64,000 bases of DNA from Rhodoblastus sp. (GTDB taxonomy: Bacteria; Pseudomonadota; Alphaproteobacteria; Rhizobiales; Beijerinckiaceae). Shown piece after piece: positions 44,131 to 52,953 of the stretch; the stretch's first letter is position 1; every line of letters begins with the position of its first letter. A program made the position numbers and the translations under genes. The stretch spans positions 1 to 64,000 of the forward strand of contig NZ_JAGRPM010000040.1 in NCBI RefSeq assembly GCF_019449565.1, read 5' to 3'. Below the pieces are notes generated by a model, which saw only the letters and a list, made by a program, of their open reading frames with translations, did not search any database and was not told the DNA's origin.

Positions 44131-45990
44131 TCAGTTTGCCTGGATCCGCATCAGTATCCCGGAATCCAGTTTTTCGATTTCACGGCTCGCTGTCTCATAT
44201 CCCATTTGAACAATATCGTCGTAGCGACTCCAATCGAGCCAACCGACACCTTCGATCGTCGGGGCAATATTCAGGTCGACTCTTGAACGCATCAAGCGTT
44301 GCTTTGCCTGCGAGCCGAGCAGCGCCGCGTTGAATAAGGTTTCGTGCAACAAGGGAAGTTGATAGCGCCGTCCCGAGCGCCTTCTCCATCGATCGACCAG
44401 TAAGCTGATTGCGTTCGGGAAACGATCCGACGCAATCCTCGTGTCGGTTTCAGCGAGCATATCCACGCCGATGATATAAGCCGCTCCCTGCTGCTCCATC
44501 ACGTCGACAGGAAAATTGTTGAATGTCGCGCCGTCAAAAATCAAATTTCCATCGATGATTTGTGGCGGAAAGATCCCGGGTATCGATGCGCTGGCGACTA
44601 AATTTCGCCAAAGGAGACCGCGCCGAAGGACTTCCTCTCTCGCGCCGGAGTAATTCGATCCAATGCAAAAATGTGTTTTCCACGTATCCTCGCTGCACAC
44701 GTCATCCGATCCGAATGTCCTCTTGATAATGCGGCGAAGGGCGTCCTGGACGTTCATTCCCTTGATCAGCGACACGACCGGCGCAATGTTGTAATCTTTG
44801 AGTAAATTCGCCTTGAAAGCGGCCCTTCCCGTCTCGACAAGCGTTTCACCTTGAATTTCGATCGCATCGAACGCGGAGATGATTGCTCCAATGCTCGTGC
44901 CCCCAAGGTAGTCCGGGTCGACGCCAGCGGCATGCAATGCTTGAAGGACCCCGATTTCAGCAAGACCTCGCGCGCCGCCGCCGGAAAGGACGAGGCCCAC
45001 CGCCTGACCCGCCAGAACTCGCGCCAGACGGGACCAATCGCGATCGGCCTCTTCCCGCACATGAAAATGCCTGAGCACATCATATTGAGAGAGCCAGGCG
45101 TTCGTGCCGAGCGGTCGCCCGGCGCCCGCCCGATATAACAAGACAAGCGTTTGATTGGCGCGGGGGAAGTTTGCGTCTCCGTCGACCGCCCGCATCTCAT
45201 GCAACGGTTCTTGCGGCGCATCGCTGCCTGAAGCAACAAGCACGATTTCATCGGCCAGCTGAAAGCAAAGCGCGGCGAATGGCATTGAGCCCAAGTCGAC
45301 GACGACAAACAGTGCCTCGTTGACCGCCGCCCGATCGTTCAGGAATCGAGCGACAGAGCCATGGGGCGTAAAGGGCCCGGGTTCCTCAGTGGCGCAGCGA
45401 GGGAGATCGGCTTTCGTGACAACCTCGCTGGAGCCGCCGAGCTTTGATCGCGCTTTTGCCAAACGATGCACAAATCCGATGATGTCGACTTGGGGAGACA
45501 ATTTCAAAACAGCGATCACAACTGGTCGCCAGATTGTAGAACGTGTTCTTTCCTTGTTGCGAAATCGTTCAATGGCGAGACGCATGATCTCGGTCGCCAA
45601 TTGAGGCCTGCGCGACAACAGCAACTCAAAGTCCGCACGGCTGAAACGGGCGATACGTGTTTCCCGGATCGCCATCACGCTTGCAGATCGCGGCGCATTC
45701 AACAGGAACGCAAGTTCGCCAACGGTTTCGCCGCGGCCCATTTCATTGAAGATCTCAGAGCCTTTGGACGTCCGGCGGAAGGCTCTCAGGCGACCGCCCA
45801 GGACGACATAGACGTCCGCGCCCTGATCTCCTTCTTCGAAGAGGATCTCCTTCGGTCCGAGCACAAGCAATTCGAATTCAGCATCATCGAACTGTTGAAA
45901 CGCGACGCCAAACTTCGCTCCAAGGGCGTCGGCCAGGATCGCGCGATCCGCATCCTGAATGTTTGATTTGGTCCCTGCGGTCCCACCCAT
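44131..45990 (-). CDS. Cyclic-nucleotide-binding patatin-like phospholipase (NTE-like)
   Basis: 619 residues. An N-terminal CNB domain (30-145) has a complete phosphate cassette (GELAFLLNAPRSASV, Glu92 and Arg101). A middle domain of about 150 residues follows, then a patatin domain with GGGARG (337-342), GTSIG with Ser366, and Asp486 in FDGATFNNFP. The catalytic dyad is intact. The architecture matches bacterial neuropathy-target-esterase-like proteins, in which a cyclic nucleotide may gate lipid hydrolysis. The start at 45990 has GGGAGG six bases upstream. A second protein of identical length and layout lies at 53640-55499. Confidence 0.9.
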   Translation of the reverse strand: MGGTAGTKSNIQDADRAILADALGAKFGVAFQQFDDAEFELLVLGPKEILFEEGDQGADVYVVLGGRLRAFRRTSKGSEIFNEMGRGETVGELAFLLNAPRSASVMAIRETRIARFSRADFELLLSRRPQLATEIMRLAIERFRNKERTRSTIWRPVVIAVLKLSPQVDIIGFVHRLAKARSKLGGSSEVVTKADLPRCATEEPGPFTPHGSVARFLNDRAAVNEALFVVVDLGSMPFAALCFQLADEIVLVASGSDAPQEPLHEMRAVDGDANFPRANQTLVLLYRAGAGRPLGTNAWLSQYDVLRHFHVREEADRDWSRLARVLAGQAVGLVLSGGGARGLAEIGVLQALHAAGVDPDYLGGTSIGAIISAFDAIEIQGETLVETGRAAFKANLLKDYNIAPVVSLIKGMNVQDALRRIIKRTFGSDDVCSEDTWKTHFCIGSNYSGAREEVLRRGLLWRNLVASASIPGIFPPQIIDGNLIFDGATFNNFPVDVMEQQGAAYIIGVDMLAETDTRIASDRFPNAISLLVDRWRRRSGRRYQLPLLHETLFNAALLGSQAKQRLMRSRVDLNIAPTIEGVGWLDWSRYDDIVQMGYETASREIEKLDSGILMRIQAN

Positions 45991-46013
45991 TGGCGCCTCC
46001 CGCGAACAGCGAT

Positions 46014-46154
46014 TTCGTGCAAATTTACAAAAAGACCAGCAACTTAAGGGCGGCTCAGCTCCTGCTCGGGCACACGAAGCTGGAGAGCGCCGTCCGCTAT
46101 CGCGAAATCGAGGTGGATGAAGCGGTCAGCCCTCCTGAGCAATTCGATCTGTGA
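46014..46154 (+). pseudogene. Tyrosine-recombinase (phage-type integrase) C-terminal remnant
   Basis: About 46 codons match the end of tyrosine recombinases widely found in rhizobia: IYKKTSNLRAAQLLLGHTKL, followed by ESAVRYREIEVDEA. The LLGHT box is the second-Arg/His region, and a catalytic Tyr follows in VRY. The rest of the gene is missing, cut off where the cNMP-patatin gene begins. It marks a former integration or recombination event. Confidence 0.75.
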
Positions 46155-46398
46155 CGGATTGGTTGCGGCGCCGCCAAAAGGCGACCTACAATTCGATCGC
46201 CGCTGAACAATTCGGCCGTATCTGTCGTTGGCAGACCCCGGGAGCCGTCGATGAACCGGGAATAATGACCCATTGCGGCCGCGCGGCACATAGGCGCGAA
46301 CGGCCAAACTGTGGCGTTAATCGGCCATTGCTGCGATGTGGGCATTGAGATTGCGCATTTTCCTCTCAACCCGCATGGCCCGCGCGATTTCGCGCCAT

Positions 46399-46875
46399 TT
46401 ACTCGCGTGCGGCATCTGCCAACTCGGCAATGCGATTGTTGGCGTGGCGGAGCCGCCGACAGAGCTCACGGTTGATATTCAGCATCACCATCACATAGGC
46501 GTGGATGTCGGCCTTGTAATACGCATAGAGGCTTTGGGCCGTGAGTTCGAACAGCACGGTTGGGCTCTCGGCAACGACAGTGGCCGATCGGTTCTGCATT
46601 TCGATGAGCGTCATTTCGCCAAAAAAATCACCCGGCCCGAGATCCGCCATGCGAATCACGCGCCCTGAATTCCCACGCTTGCTCACCGCGAGCGCGCCAC
46701 GGTAAACAATATACATTGAGCGCCCCGGTTCTCCTTCCGATACGACAGTGGCGCCGACATCAAACCGGCGCTCGACCAGCATTGAGACCAGGAGATCGAG
46801 CCTTGCGTCCGAGAGGCCACCGAAGAAAGGTGTGGCGACCAAGAATGCTTTCAGATCAGGCGAACTGATAGCCAT
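46399..46875 (-). CDS. Stand-alone cyclic-nucleotide-binding domain protein
   Basis: 158 residues: one CNB domain (VVSEGEPGRSMYIVYRGALA, cassette GEMTLIEMQNRSATVVAES) followed by a helical tail (about 120-158) and no helix-turn-helix. The Glu and Arg for cyclic-nucleotide contact are present. A partner is not obvious, though it lies near the cNMP-patatin gene. Start at 46875; no strong Shine-Dalgarno is apparent. Confidence 0.85.
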   Translation of the reverse strand: MAISSPDLKAFLVATPFFGGLSDARLDLLVSMLVERRFDVGATVVSEGEPGRSMYIVYRGALAVSKRGNSGRVIRMADLGPGDFFGEMTLIEMQNRSATVVAESPTVLFELTAQSLYAYYKADIHAYVMVMLNINRELCRRLRHANNRIAELADAARE

Positions 46876-46944
46876 GATCTAATTATACTCCCGCTAGCGA
46901 GACTTGAAAGCACTGCCTTCGGCTAGCAGCGCGACGCTCTGCCC

Positions 46945-47130
46945 ATGGGACGCTTGCCTTTCCCGAAGTCTGCCGGCCGTCGCGCGCCGCCTGACTTGCG
47001 CAATGGCGCGCCCTTCGTCGATCTGCCGGAGGCCTTCAGACGCTTGCAACAGCATCTTCTCAAGCGGCAAGGCGGCGACAGGGAAATGGTCGAGATCCTC
47101 GCCCTTGTCCTTCATCATGATGAGCAGGCT
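46945..47130 (+). pseudogene. IS21-family istA fragment
   Basis: The frame from 46945 reads DLRNGAPFVDLPEAFRRLQ, then QHLLKRQGGDREMVEILAL, then VLHHDEQ. This resembles the C-terminal third of IstA transposases. The similarity stops abruptly near 47130, and both ends of the gene are missing. It is probably a degraded remnant related to the IS21 end at base 1. Confidence 0.6.
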
Positions 47131-47323
47131 TCGAAGCGAAAATCAACACAGACCAAGAGCTTGACCCCGCCGAGGATGGGTTCGGCGATCAAAATGGCTT
47201 GGACGAACAATGGATGAGGGCGGCTCACCTGCGCCGTGGTGGGCGCGCCCTTGTCGTCCGACGAGGACGCCCCCACATGGAATACAAGCTGAAGTCTTCC
47301 TCCCGAGGGCTCAAGCCAATGGA

Positions 47324-47356
47324 CGGGCCGCTGCGGATGTACCAGCGGCCCGTTTT
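47324..47356 (+). terminator. Intrinsic terminator-like hairpin
   Basis: A perfect 10-bp stem, CGGGCCGCTG with CAGCGGCCCG, closes a nine-base loop and is followed by TTTT. There is no intact plus-strand gene upstream, so its original transcript may have been lost or may be an untranslated RNA. Confidence 0.7.
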
Positions 47357-47426
47357 AGTAAGGACCCGGCAAGCTTTCCGGCGCATCGTACAAAGACGCG
47401 GGCCAGCCTCCCGTCCCGCAACTGCT

Positions 47427-47463
47427 AAACGCTCGCCCCGGAAGTACGGGCGGGCGTTTTTTT
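47427..47463 (+). terminator. Intrinsic terminator with seven-T tract
   Basis: AAACGCTCGCCC pairs with GGGCGGGCGTTT (one G-U pair) around a nine-base loop, followed by a run of seven T. This is the best intrinsic terminator in the window on the plus strand. It lies about 75 bases after the previous hairpin and just before a truncated HNH-like gene. Confidence 0.75.
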
Positions 47464-47473
47464 GTCGCCGATC

Positions 47474-47800
47474 ATGCAAAACGCTGAAACAGTCGAGAGC
47501 GAGAATCTTTTCACGAGGCCATGTCCCTTGCTCCGCTTTGCATTGATCACGGCATTTGCTCTGATTGCTCATTCGGCGCTGTCCGGGGGACTTCCGCTGA
47601 ATCCCGACGTGACACAGGCGACCATCGCCACGACGATTTGCCAACCAGGTCGGACGCGGAAGGTTCGGCCTTATGTCGGGGCCATGAAATCGATCAAGGT
47701 GGAAATGCTCGCGGCCATCGGCGAACCGATCGAGCGCCGTAACCAATACGAGCTAGATCACAAAGTCCCCCTCGCGCCCGAACGGTTGCCGATCACTTAA
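47474..47800 (+). CDS. HNH-like small exported protein, C-terminally truncated
   Basis: About 108 residues from the ATG at 47474. A hydrophobic signal-like stretch (LLRFALITAFALIAHSALSG) is followed by LNPDVTQATIATTICQPG, then RKVRPYVGAMKSIKVEML, then YELDHKVPL. This matches small proteins whose C-terminus normally continues after DHxVPL into a GG and NLW motif of HNH-like type. Here the frame stops 10 residues later (APERLPIT) without those motifs, so it appears truncated and probably inactive. Its stop overlaps the end of the convergent gene by eight bases. Confidence 0.5.
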   Translation: MQNAETVESENLFTRPCPLLRFALITAFALIAHSALSGGLPLNPDVTQATIATTICQPGRTRKVRPYVGAMKSIKVEMLAAIGEPIERRNQYELDHKVPLAPERLPIT

Positions 47801-48317
47801 GCTCGCAAGCATAGATCGCTTTAATTCGCGTTGTCACCCGTACGCTTGGATAACCATCGTAGAAACCAGAGATGAGGAAGGTTGCGGTTTCCCCGGGAAG
47901 AGCCGTTCCGCCAGCGGACATGACGACATCCTGCAAACTCAGATTTTGGGTGCTCATTTCGATCCGGACGACCACTTTATTGTCCAGTATGTTGTGCAGA
48001 TCCCAGGTGAATGCATTCGCATAGGCGAGAAAAGAAGCACTTGCCGAGCGAATTTTCTTCAAATCTGCGTCTGCCACCGGTTCCGGAATGCAGGCCGCAA
48101 TTTGTCCGGCTAGGCCGCGTGAAGCGAGCCTGTCGTGCGCCTCCGCCTCACAATCGTCTCTGCAGCCTTTCATAAAGCTGCGGATCTCCTCGTCCTCGAT
48201 GGCGGACGAGGTCAGTTTCGCCGTCAAGCAACCTCGAAAGCAGGTTTGGACTTGGGCGAACGACGTGTTTCCAAGGGCCGTAGACCCGACCATTGCAGCT
48301 AGAAGAATCGTTCGCAT
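47793..48317 (-). CDS. Exported Cys-containing protein of unknown function
   Basis: 174 residues with a signal peptide (TILLAAMVGSTALGNTSFA) and a mature part with six Cys (CFRGCL, GCRDDCEAE, AACIPE, YACELK), suggesting periplasmic disulphides. The C-terminal half (VVVRIEMSTQNLSLQDVVMS, then ISGFYDGYPSVRVTTRIKAI) looks beta-rich. I do not recognise a family. The start is the ATG at 48317. Neighbours are remnants, so context gives no clue. Confidence 0.65.
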   Translation of the reverse strand: MRTILLAAMVGSTALGNTSFAQVQTCFRGCLTAKLTSSAIEDEEIRSFMKGCRDDCEAEAHDRLASRGLAGQIAACIPEPVADADLKKIRSASASFLAYANAFTWDLHNILDNKVVVRIEMSTQNLSLQDVVMSAGGTALPGETATFLISGFYDGYPSVRVTTRIKAIYACELK

Positions 48318-48459
48318 TTAGTGGCTCGCAAGATGTTGCGGGAGCACCATCAGCCGCGACGAGGGGCGACTGATAGATTGTGAGAAATTGTACGGACACC
48401 AAGGCGCGACGGATCAGTCCCAGGACCAAGGGTCAGATCTGATCGTGGGCTGTAAGACC

Positions 48460-49112
48460 GCTGGACGTCAGCCGGATTTTCGATTCCGAAATCGTCAGGA
48501 TCGTCTCGCTGAATGCGATGCCGCTGCCGCAGCAACATTTGTATCTCGCCGGTCACATCCGCCATCGCCGCCGCGCCCTTCACGGAACGTCTCGCCGACG
48601 CCATCGCGGCCTTCGAACAAGGCCTCGACAATGGCCGATCCAACAATCGCGACTTTCGCGCCGGTTTCCATCTCATTCTCCGCGAACGTGCGGCCCGCTG
48701 TTATCTGCCATTCACGGGCCACCAGATAGTCGGTGTTGATTCCGGCAACCAGCGTCGTCCAGTTTCTGTTTCCGGCAACAAGGGGCATGGAGCGCGACAA
48801 TAAGGGGGCGGCGACCTGCACATCGGTCAGTTCGCGGCGAATTGCCGCAGCGTCCTCTTCGGTCAACGTTGGCCGCGTTCCCGCTTCCAGCCTGACTCCG
48901 CCAGAATTTTGCGCCCCGGGGACGACGAACAGGAGGTTGGCGCCAAGAGTGCGGATCTTTTCGGAAACTTCCGCTTGAGCGCCTGCCCCGACCGACACCA
49001 TGCAAACGACCGCCGCCACTCCGACGACAATCCCCAACGCCGTCAACGCGCTTCGCAGCTTGTTGGCGCGCAGCGCGGTCGTCGCGATGCGCATGCTTTC
49101 CAATAGATTCAT
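48460..49112 (-). pseudogene. MacB-like ABC exporter permease, deleted and frameshifted
   Basis: The first 170 codons from the ATG at 49112 are a good MacB/FtsX-type N-terminus: SMRIATTALRANKLRSALTA, then LGIVVGVAAVVCMVSVGAG, then the periplasmic domain to VGSAIVEALFEGRDGVGETF. Near 48585 the similarity jumps, in another frame, to a later part of MacB (EIQMLLRQRHRIQRDDPDDF, then GIENPADVQ) and then ends. The rest of the periplasmic domain and the last membrane segments are missing. It is non-functional. Confidence 0.85.
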
Positions 49113-49231
49113 AGTTTTTCGCTCAGGATAAGATCGTTCGGTTTCGGTCCCTCATTCGGCGCGGCGTCATCCTTAATGATCTTCCCGTCATGCAAGGTGA
49201 TCTGCCGTTCAACGCGCCGCGCGACCTCAGC
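49109..49231 (-). pseudogene. MacB-type ABC ATPase, C-terminal remnant
   Basis: Reading minus from about 49231, 40 codons (EVARRVERQITLHDGKIIKD, ending LILSEKL) match the end of MacB/LolD-type ATPases, where a VTH-xx-EVA...DG segment follows the H-loop. The stop overlaps the permease ATG as ATGA, preserving the original gene order. The nucleotide-binding core is absent, replaced by the start region of the Crp gene. Confidence 0.65.
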
Positions 49232-49398
49232 GCCATGCTGCCTGGGTCTTCCACCCCTGCATCATGCAGGGCGAGCCGCATTCGCGCTGTTCCCTCGAAA
49301 CCGCGTCACTCCCGCCTTCAAGTCGACCCACGGCCTGTGCTATTGTTCGAAGATTACGGCAATTCATGTCCTTGACCTGCGCCCTGATCGGATTCCGC

Positions 49399-50103
49399 AT
49401 GGCACAAATAGCCGATGTCATCGCACATTTGCGTCAGGTCGATTTATTCCAGAATTGCGAGGAAGATGCACTCGCGCGCGTTGCGGCCGCCGCGAAGGAG
49501 CGGCGTTTCATCCCCGGGCAGACGATTTTTTTGCGCGGCGATGACACTGACCTTGCGATCTTCATCGTCAGGTCGGGACGTGTGCGCCTCTCCGTCAACA
49601 CTGTGGAAGGACGCGAACTCACCATCCGCCACGTTGGCGCAGGAGCCGTCTTTGGTGAAATTTCGCTGATCGACGACGGCCCGCGTACGGCCGACGCCAC
49701 TGCAATGACCAATTGCGCGCTGACGACCGTTTCTCGGGCGCAATTCCAGAAAATCCTGCTCGATGACGCCGGATTCGCCAATGCATTGCTGCGCGGCCTT
49801 TGCGCTCGTCTGCGCAATACGACCGAACAGCTCGAAGCGGTCGCCCTCATGCCGCTTGAACAACGCTTGGCGCGGATTTTCCTGCACCTGGCGATCGCGA
49901 CCAACGCCGATGCGCGACGCGTGACCATCAAGTTCGAAATGTCGCAGGGCGAGCTCGCCAATCTGGTCGCGGCCAGCCGGCCCAAGGTGAACCAGATCCT
50001 GGTCGCATGGGACAGCGCCGCCGTCGCCTCGCGCACGCCGCACGGCCTTCTCGTCGACGTGCATGCCCTTCAGGAAATCGCCGACGGCCGCGACAATGCG
50101 TAG
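49399..50103 (+). CDS. Crp/Fnr-family transcriptional regulator
   Basis: 234 residues from the ATG at 49399. The CNB domain reads GQTIFLRGDDTDLAIFIVRS, then GEISLIDDGPRTADATAM, and the C-terminal helix-turn-helix EMSQGELANLVAASRPKVNQ. An upstream ATG at 49366 is possible. The last codons overlap the start of the CHASE2 cyclase gene by eight bases, so regulator and cyclase are probably made together; the cyclase product may be the ligand of this regulator. Confidence 0.88.
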   Translation: MAQIADVIAHLRQVDLFQNCEEDALARVAAAAKERRFIPGQTIFLRGDDTDLAIFIVRSGRVRLSVNTVEGRELTIRHVGAGAVFGEISLIDDGPRTADATAMTNCALTTVSRAQFQKILLDDAGFANALLRGLCARLRNTTEQLEAVALMPLEQRLARIFLHLAIATNADARRVTIKFEMSQGELANLVAASRPKVNQILVAWDSAAVASRTPHGLLVDVHALQEIADGRDNA

Positions 50104-52150
50104 GCCGACCTCCTATGACGCCAACGCCCTGCCCGCGCTCGCCGGCGCGCTTGCGGTGGCGTTATTCGTGGCGCTGTTGGTCCTCGATCCGGCCCGGCTC
50201 GCAACGCTCGCCCGCGAACGCGCCTTCGATCTCCTTTACGCCGCCTTTCCGCGCGAAGATGCAACGGCCAAGGTCGTCGTGATCGACATTGACAGGGCGA
50301 CGCTCTCGCGTTTCGGCGGGTGGCCGCTGCCACGCGCGAAGCTTGCCCTTATCGTCGATAAGCTCGCCTTCGCGCGCGCAAAAGCCGTCGCAATCGACAT
50401 TTATTTCGATGGCCCTGACCGCGACTCGCCACGAGCCCTGGCCACTAAACTGTCAGGGCTTCCCGGCGGCGAAGCCGTTCGGCCGCTGGCCGACGCCATG
50501 CCCGACACCGATCAGTTTTTCGCGGGCTCCCTGCGCAAGGCGCCGAGCGTTCTTGGCGCGCTCGCCGCGCCGGGAGGGCCGCCGCCGGCTTTCAACCCGA
50601 TTGGCGGCGGCCAGCCCGATCCCGGCTTGGCGACAATGGTCGACGGCTTCAGCGGTCCCTATCCGCCACTCGCCGACGCGGCGCTGGGCCTGGGCGTGCA
50701 GTCCTTGTTCGGCGAGGACGGCGGTCTGGTGCGGCGTGTTCCGCTGCTGTTCGTTTCGCAGGGTCAAATTGCGCCAAGCCTGGCGCTGGAGACCGCACGC
50801 ATCGCAGAGGGCGCAGCGATGATCGACCTCGACTCGCCGCGGCGCGTTGTTCTTGGCGGCCGTTCGGCGACGCTCGATCCGGGCGGCGCCATGCGCATCC
50901 ATTGGTCCGCGCACTCCCATTGGCGCAACCGAACCCTCTCGGCAAGCGATCTGCTCGACGACAGGATTGTCGACGCGCGACTGGCGGACGCGACGGCCCT
51001 GATCGGTTCGAGCGCGCCGCAGGCGGGAGCCCTCAGATCGACATCCTCCCATGTCTTGACGTCGTCCGTGCAAATTGAGGCGGAGGCGGTCGAGCAATTG
51101 CTCGACGGAACCGCGCCGCACGAGCCGCACGCCGCGCTGGCGCTTACGGTCGCGGCTTCGGCGCTGCTGGGATTGGCCAGCGTCGGCCTGATGCTTTTTC
51201 GCGGTCCGGCCTTCGGCTTTGCGGCGTTAGCGGGCTTGATCCTGGCCTGGTTCGCCACGGTCGCCACCGTCTTTCTCAACGCGCATTTGCTGTTGAACCC
51301 GGCGGCGCCGACCGCCGCGGCCTTCATCGGCGGCAATGTCGCCGCCAGCGTCGCCTTCGCGCGCACAAGGCGTCTGAAGGCGCTGATCAGTCAGCGCTTC
51401 GAACAATATCTCGCGCCCCACGTGGTGCGAGCCATCGTCGCAAATCCGGAAAGACTCAAACGAGAAGGCGAGATGCGGGTCGTCACCGCCCTTTTCACCG
51501 ACATCGAGGATTTTACGAGGCTGACGACGCAGCTGGAGCCGAAGGCGCTGATCGCGTTGCTCGACCCTTATTTCGACGGAGTCTGCCGCATCATCATCGA
51601 CAACGGCGGCATGATCGATCTGATCGTCGGAGACGCCGTGCACGCATTTTTCAACATGCCGCTCGATATGGAAGATCACGCCGATCGCGCGGTGGCCTGC
51701 GCCATGGCGATAATCGATTTCACCCAGACGTTTCGGAGCGCATCCATGCCCGCAGCGGCGGGATTTGGGAGGACCAGGATCGGCGTCGAAACCGGCAGGG
51801 CCATTGTGGGCGACGTGGGCGGCGAGCGCCGACTGAACTACACGGCGCATGGCGGCGTCTCCAACGCCGCTGCCCGGCTCGAGGCGGCCAACAAGGAATT
51901 CGGTTCCAGCATCTGTATTGGCCCGGGCGCCGCCGGCGCAATCAGACGGACGCGCCTCGTCGCAATCGGGAAAACGCAATTGCGCGGCTTCAGCGCATCC
52001 GTCGAAGTCTATACGCCGGAAGCTCTTGATACGCGGGAGGGTCTTGATAAGCGGGAAGGCCTTAGCGTCACTCCACCGACGCCAGAGCCGCGTCAATCCT
52101 CGCCTGCCCCCAAAGCTTGCCCGGAGTCGGCGCCGCCCCGGGCGCCTTGA
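50096..52150 (+). CDS. CHASE2-domain class III nucleotidyl cyclase, unusual substrate site
   Basis: 684 residues from the ATG at 50096. N-terminal membrane segment, periplasmic CHASE2 domain (VVVIDIDRATLSRFGGWPLP, then AKAVAIDIYFDGPDRDSP), a hydrophobic cluster (about 345-420), then a class III catalytic domain. Both metal Asp residues are present (LFTDIEDF and VGDAVHAFF), and the Asn-x3-Arg pair is kept (SNAAARLE). The adenine-specifying Lys (canonical IDKYIGD) is Leu here (IDLIVGD), and the GD before the Asn is GG. Activity is plausible but nucleotide preference cannot be assumed. The frame overlaps the crp gene at its start and the convergent FecR gene by 83 bp at its end. Confidence 0.85.
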   Translation: MRRPTSYDANALPALAGALAVALFVALLVLDPARLATLARERAFDLLYAAFPREDATAKVVVIDIDRATLSRFGGWPLPRAKLALIVDKLAFARAKAVAIDIYFDGPDRDSPRALATKLSGLPGGEAVRPLADAMPDTDQFFAGSLRKAPSVLGALAAPGGPPPAFNPIGGGQPDPGLATMVDGFSGPYPPLADAALGLGVQSLFGEDGGLVRRVPLLFVSQGQIAPSLALETARIAEGAAMIDLDSPRRVVLGGRSATLDPGGAMRIHWSAHSHWRNRTLSASDLLDDRIVDARLADATALIGSSAPQAGALRSTSSHVLTSSVQIEAEAVEQLLDGTAPHEPHAALALTVAASALLGLASVGLMLFRGPAFGFAALAGLILAWFATVATVFLNAHLLLNPAAPTAAAFIGGNVAASVAFARTRRLKALISQRFEQYLAPHVVRAIVANPERLKREGEMRVVTALFTDIEDFTRLTTQLEPKALIALLDPYFDGVCRIIIDNGGMIDLIVGDAVHAFFNMPLDMEDHADRAVACAMAIIDFTQTFRSASMPAAAGFGRTRIGVETGRAIVGDVGGERRLNYTAHGGVSNAAARLEAANKEFGSSICIGPGAAGAIRRTRLVAIGKTQLRGFSASVEVYTPEALDTREGLDKREGLSVTPPTPEPRQSSPAPKACPESAPPRAP

Positions 52151-52670
52151 TATCGGCGCCCTCGCCAGCCTTCAACGTCACCGAACCGCGGCGCGTGCGC
52201 ACGATTACGACGCCGTCTCGGACGAAAATTCCGAACACGCCCTTGCTGGGCCCGGCGAAAAAGGTGGTGCCACGGGCTGCGAGCAGAGCGAATGGCGATG
52301 TCAACTGGAAATCCGGTTCAGCGCCTGAACCGCGTTCGATCAAGGCCGGACCATTCTGAAGCGTGACAGTGGCGGCGACGCCGGGAACGATGCGGCTGAT
52401 TTCGAGCCTCGCCTTGGCGCCGAGACGAATACGTGTCGCCGCGCCGAGGCGCAGATCGAGCCGCGACGGCTCCTCGCCTGTCGTCGCCACGTCGCGAAGC
52501 AATATATCGACACCCTCTTGCGCCGCGAGCCGATCGCGACCGCGATCAAGAAACGCCTCGCCCTGCGAAAAACCGATCCTCCCGACCGCCGCGTCCGCTC
52601 GCGCCGCGCCTGCGAGAACGAAGCCCGTCGTCCACGCGCATGCGCCGGTCAGAACGACACGTCGGCTCAT
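52068..52670 (-). CDS. FecR-domain exported protein
   Basis: About 200 residues. The start at 52670 gives a signal with an Arg pair (MSRRVVLTGACAWTTGFVLA ending AGAARADA), possibly Tat or Sec; an ATG at 52751 would add 27 residues. The FecR-like core includes GVDILLRDVATTGEEPSRLD, RLGAKARLEISRIVPG and FGIFVRDGVVIVRTRRG. It pairs with the CHASE2 cyclase as at 9 kb, but here the two genes converge and overlap by 83 bp in opposite strands. Confidence 0.72.
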   Translation of the reverse strand: MSRRVVLTGACAWTTGFVLAGAARADAAVGRIGFSQGEAFLDRGRDRLAAQEGVDILLRDVATTGEEPSRLDLRLGAATRIRLGAKARLEISRIVPGVAATVTLQNGPALIERGSGAEPDFQLTSPFALLAARGTTFFAGPSKGVFGIFVRDGVVIVRTRRGSVTLKAGEGADIKAPGAAPTPGKLWGQARIDAALASVE

Positions 52671-52953
52671 ATCGTCGGCGGCCGCGCGCCGGAGGACGCT
52701 GCCTTCGGCGCAGCCGGAACCAGCATTGAGGTTGGAGGGCGCATAGATCATGTATCACCCCGGCGAAAGATCGGCGAATGTCCCGGCGGAAGGGCCGGAA
52801 AAAAGCGCCTTACATCGTGAGACCGACCGCGAAATGTGTCAACTGAATGGCTCGGCTGATGATCCGGCCTGCGCCGCCCGACGATGTCTCCTGCGTATAT
52901 CCCAGCCCGGACCGGAGCCGCCCGGCTTCAGCTTTCCTCCCTTCGTCGGCCCC

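Larger units (their letters stand above)
47131..47473. other. Gene-free stretch with two terminator-like hairpins
   Basis: About 340 bases after the istA fragment. No supported coding frame. It holds two strong stem-loops with T-runs, annotated separately, suggesting the remains of transcription units or a small untranslated RNA between them. Confidence 0.4.

Noticed and set aside
46894..47118. A 74-codon minus-strand frame over the istA fragment
   Set aside because: The plus-strand reading matches IstA; the minus frame is its shadow.
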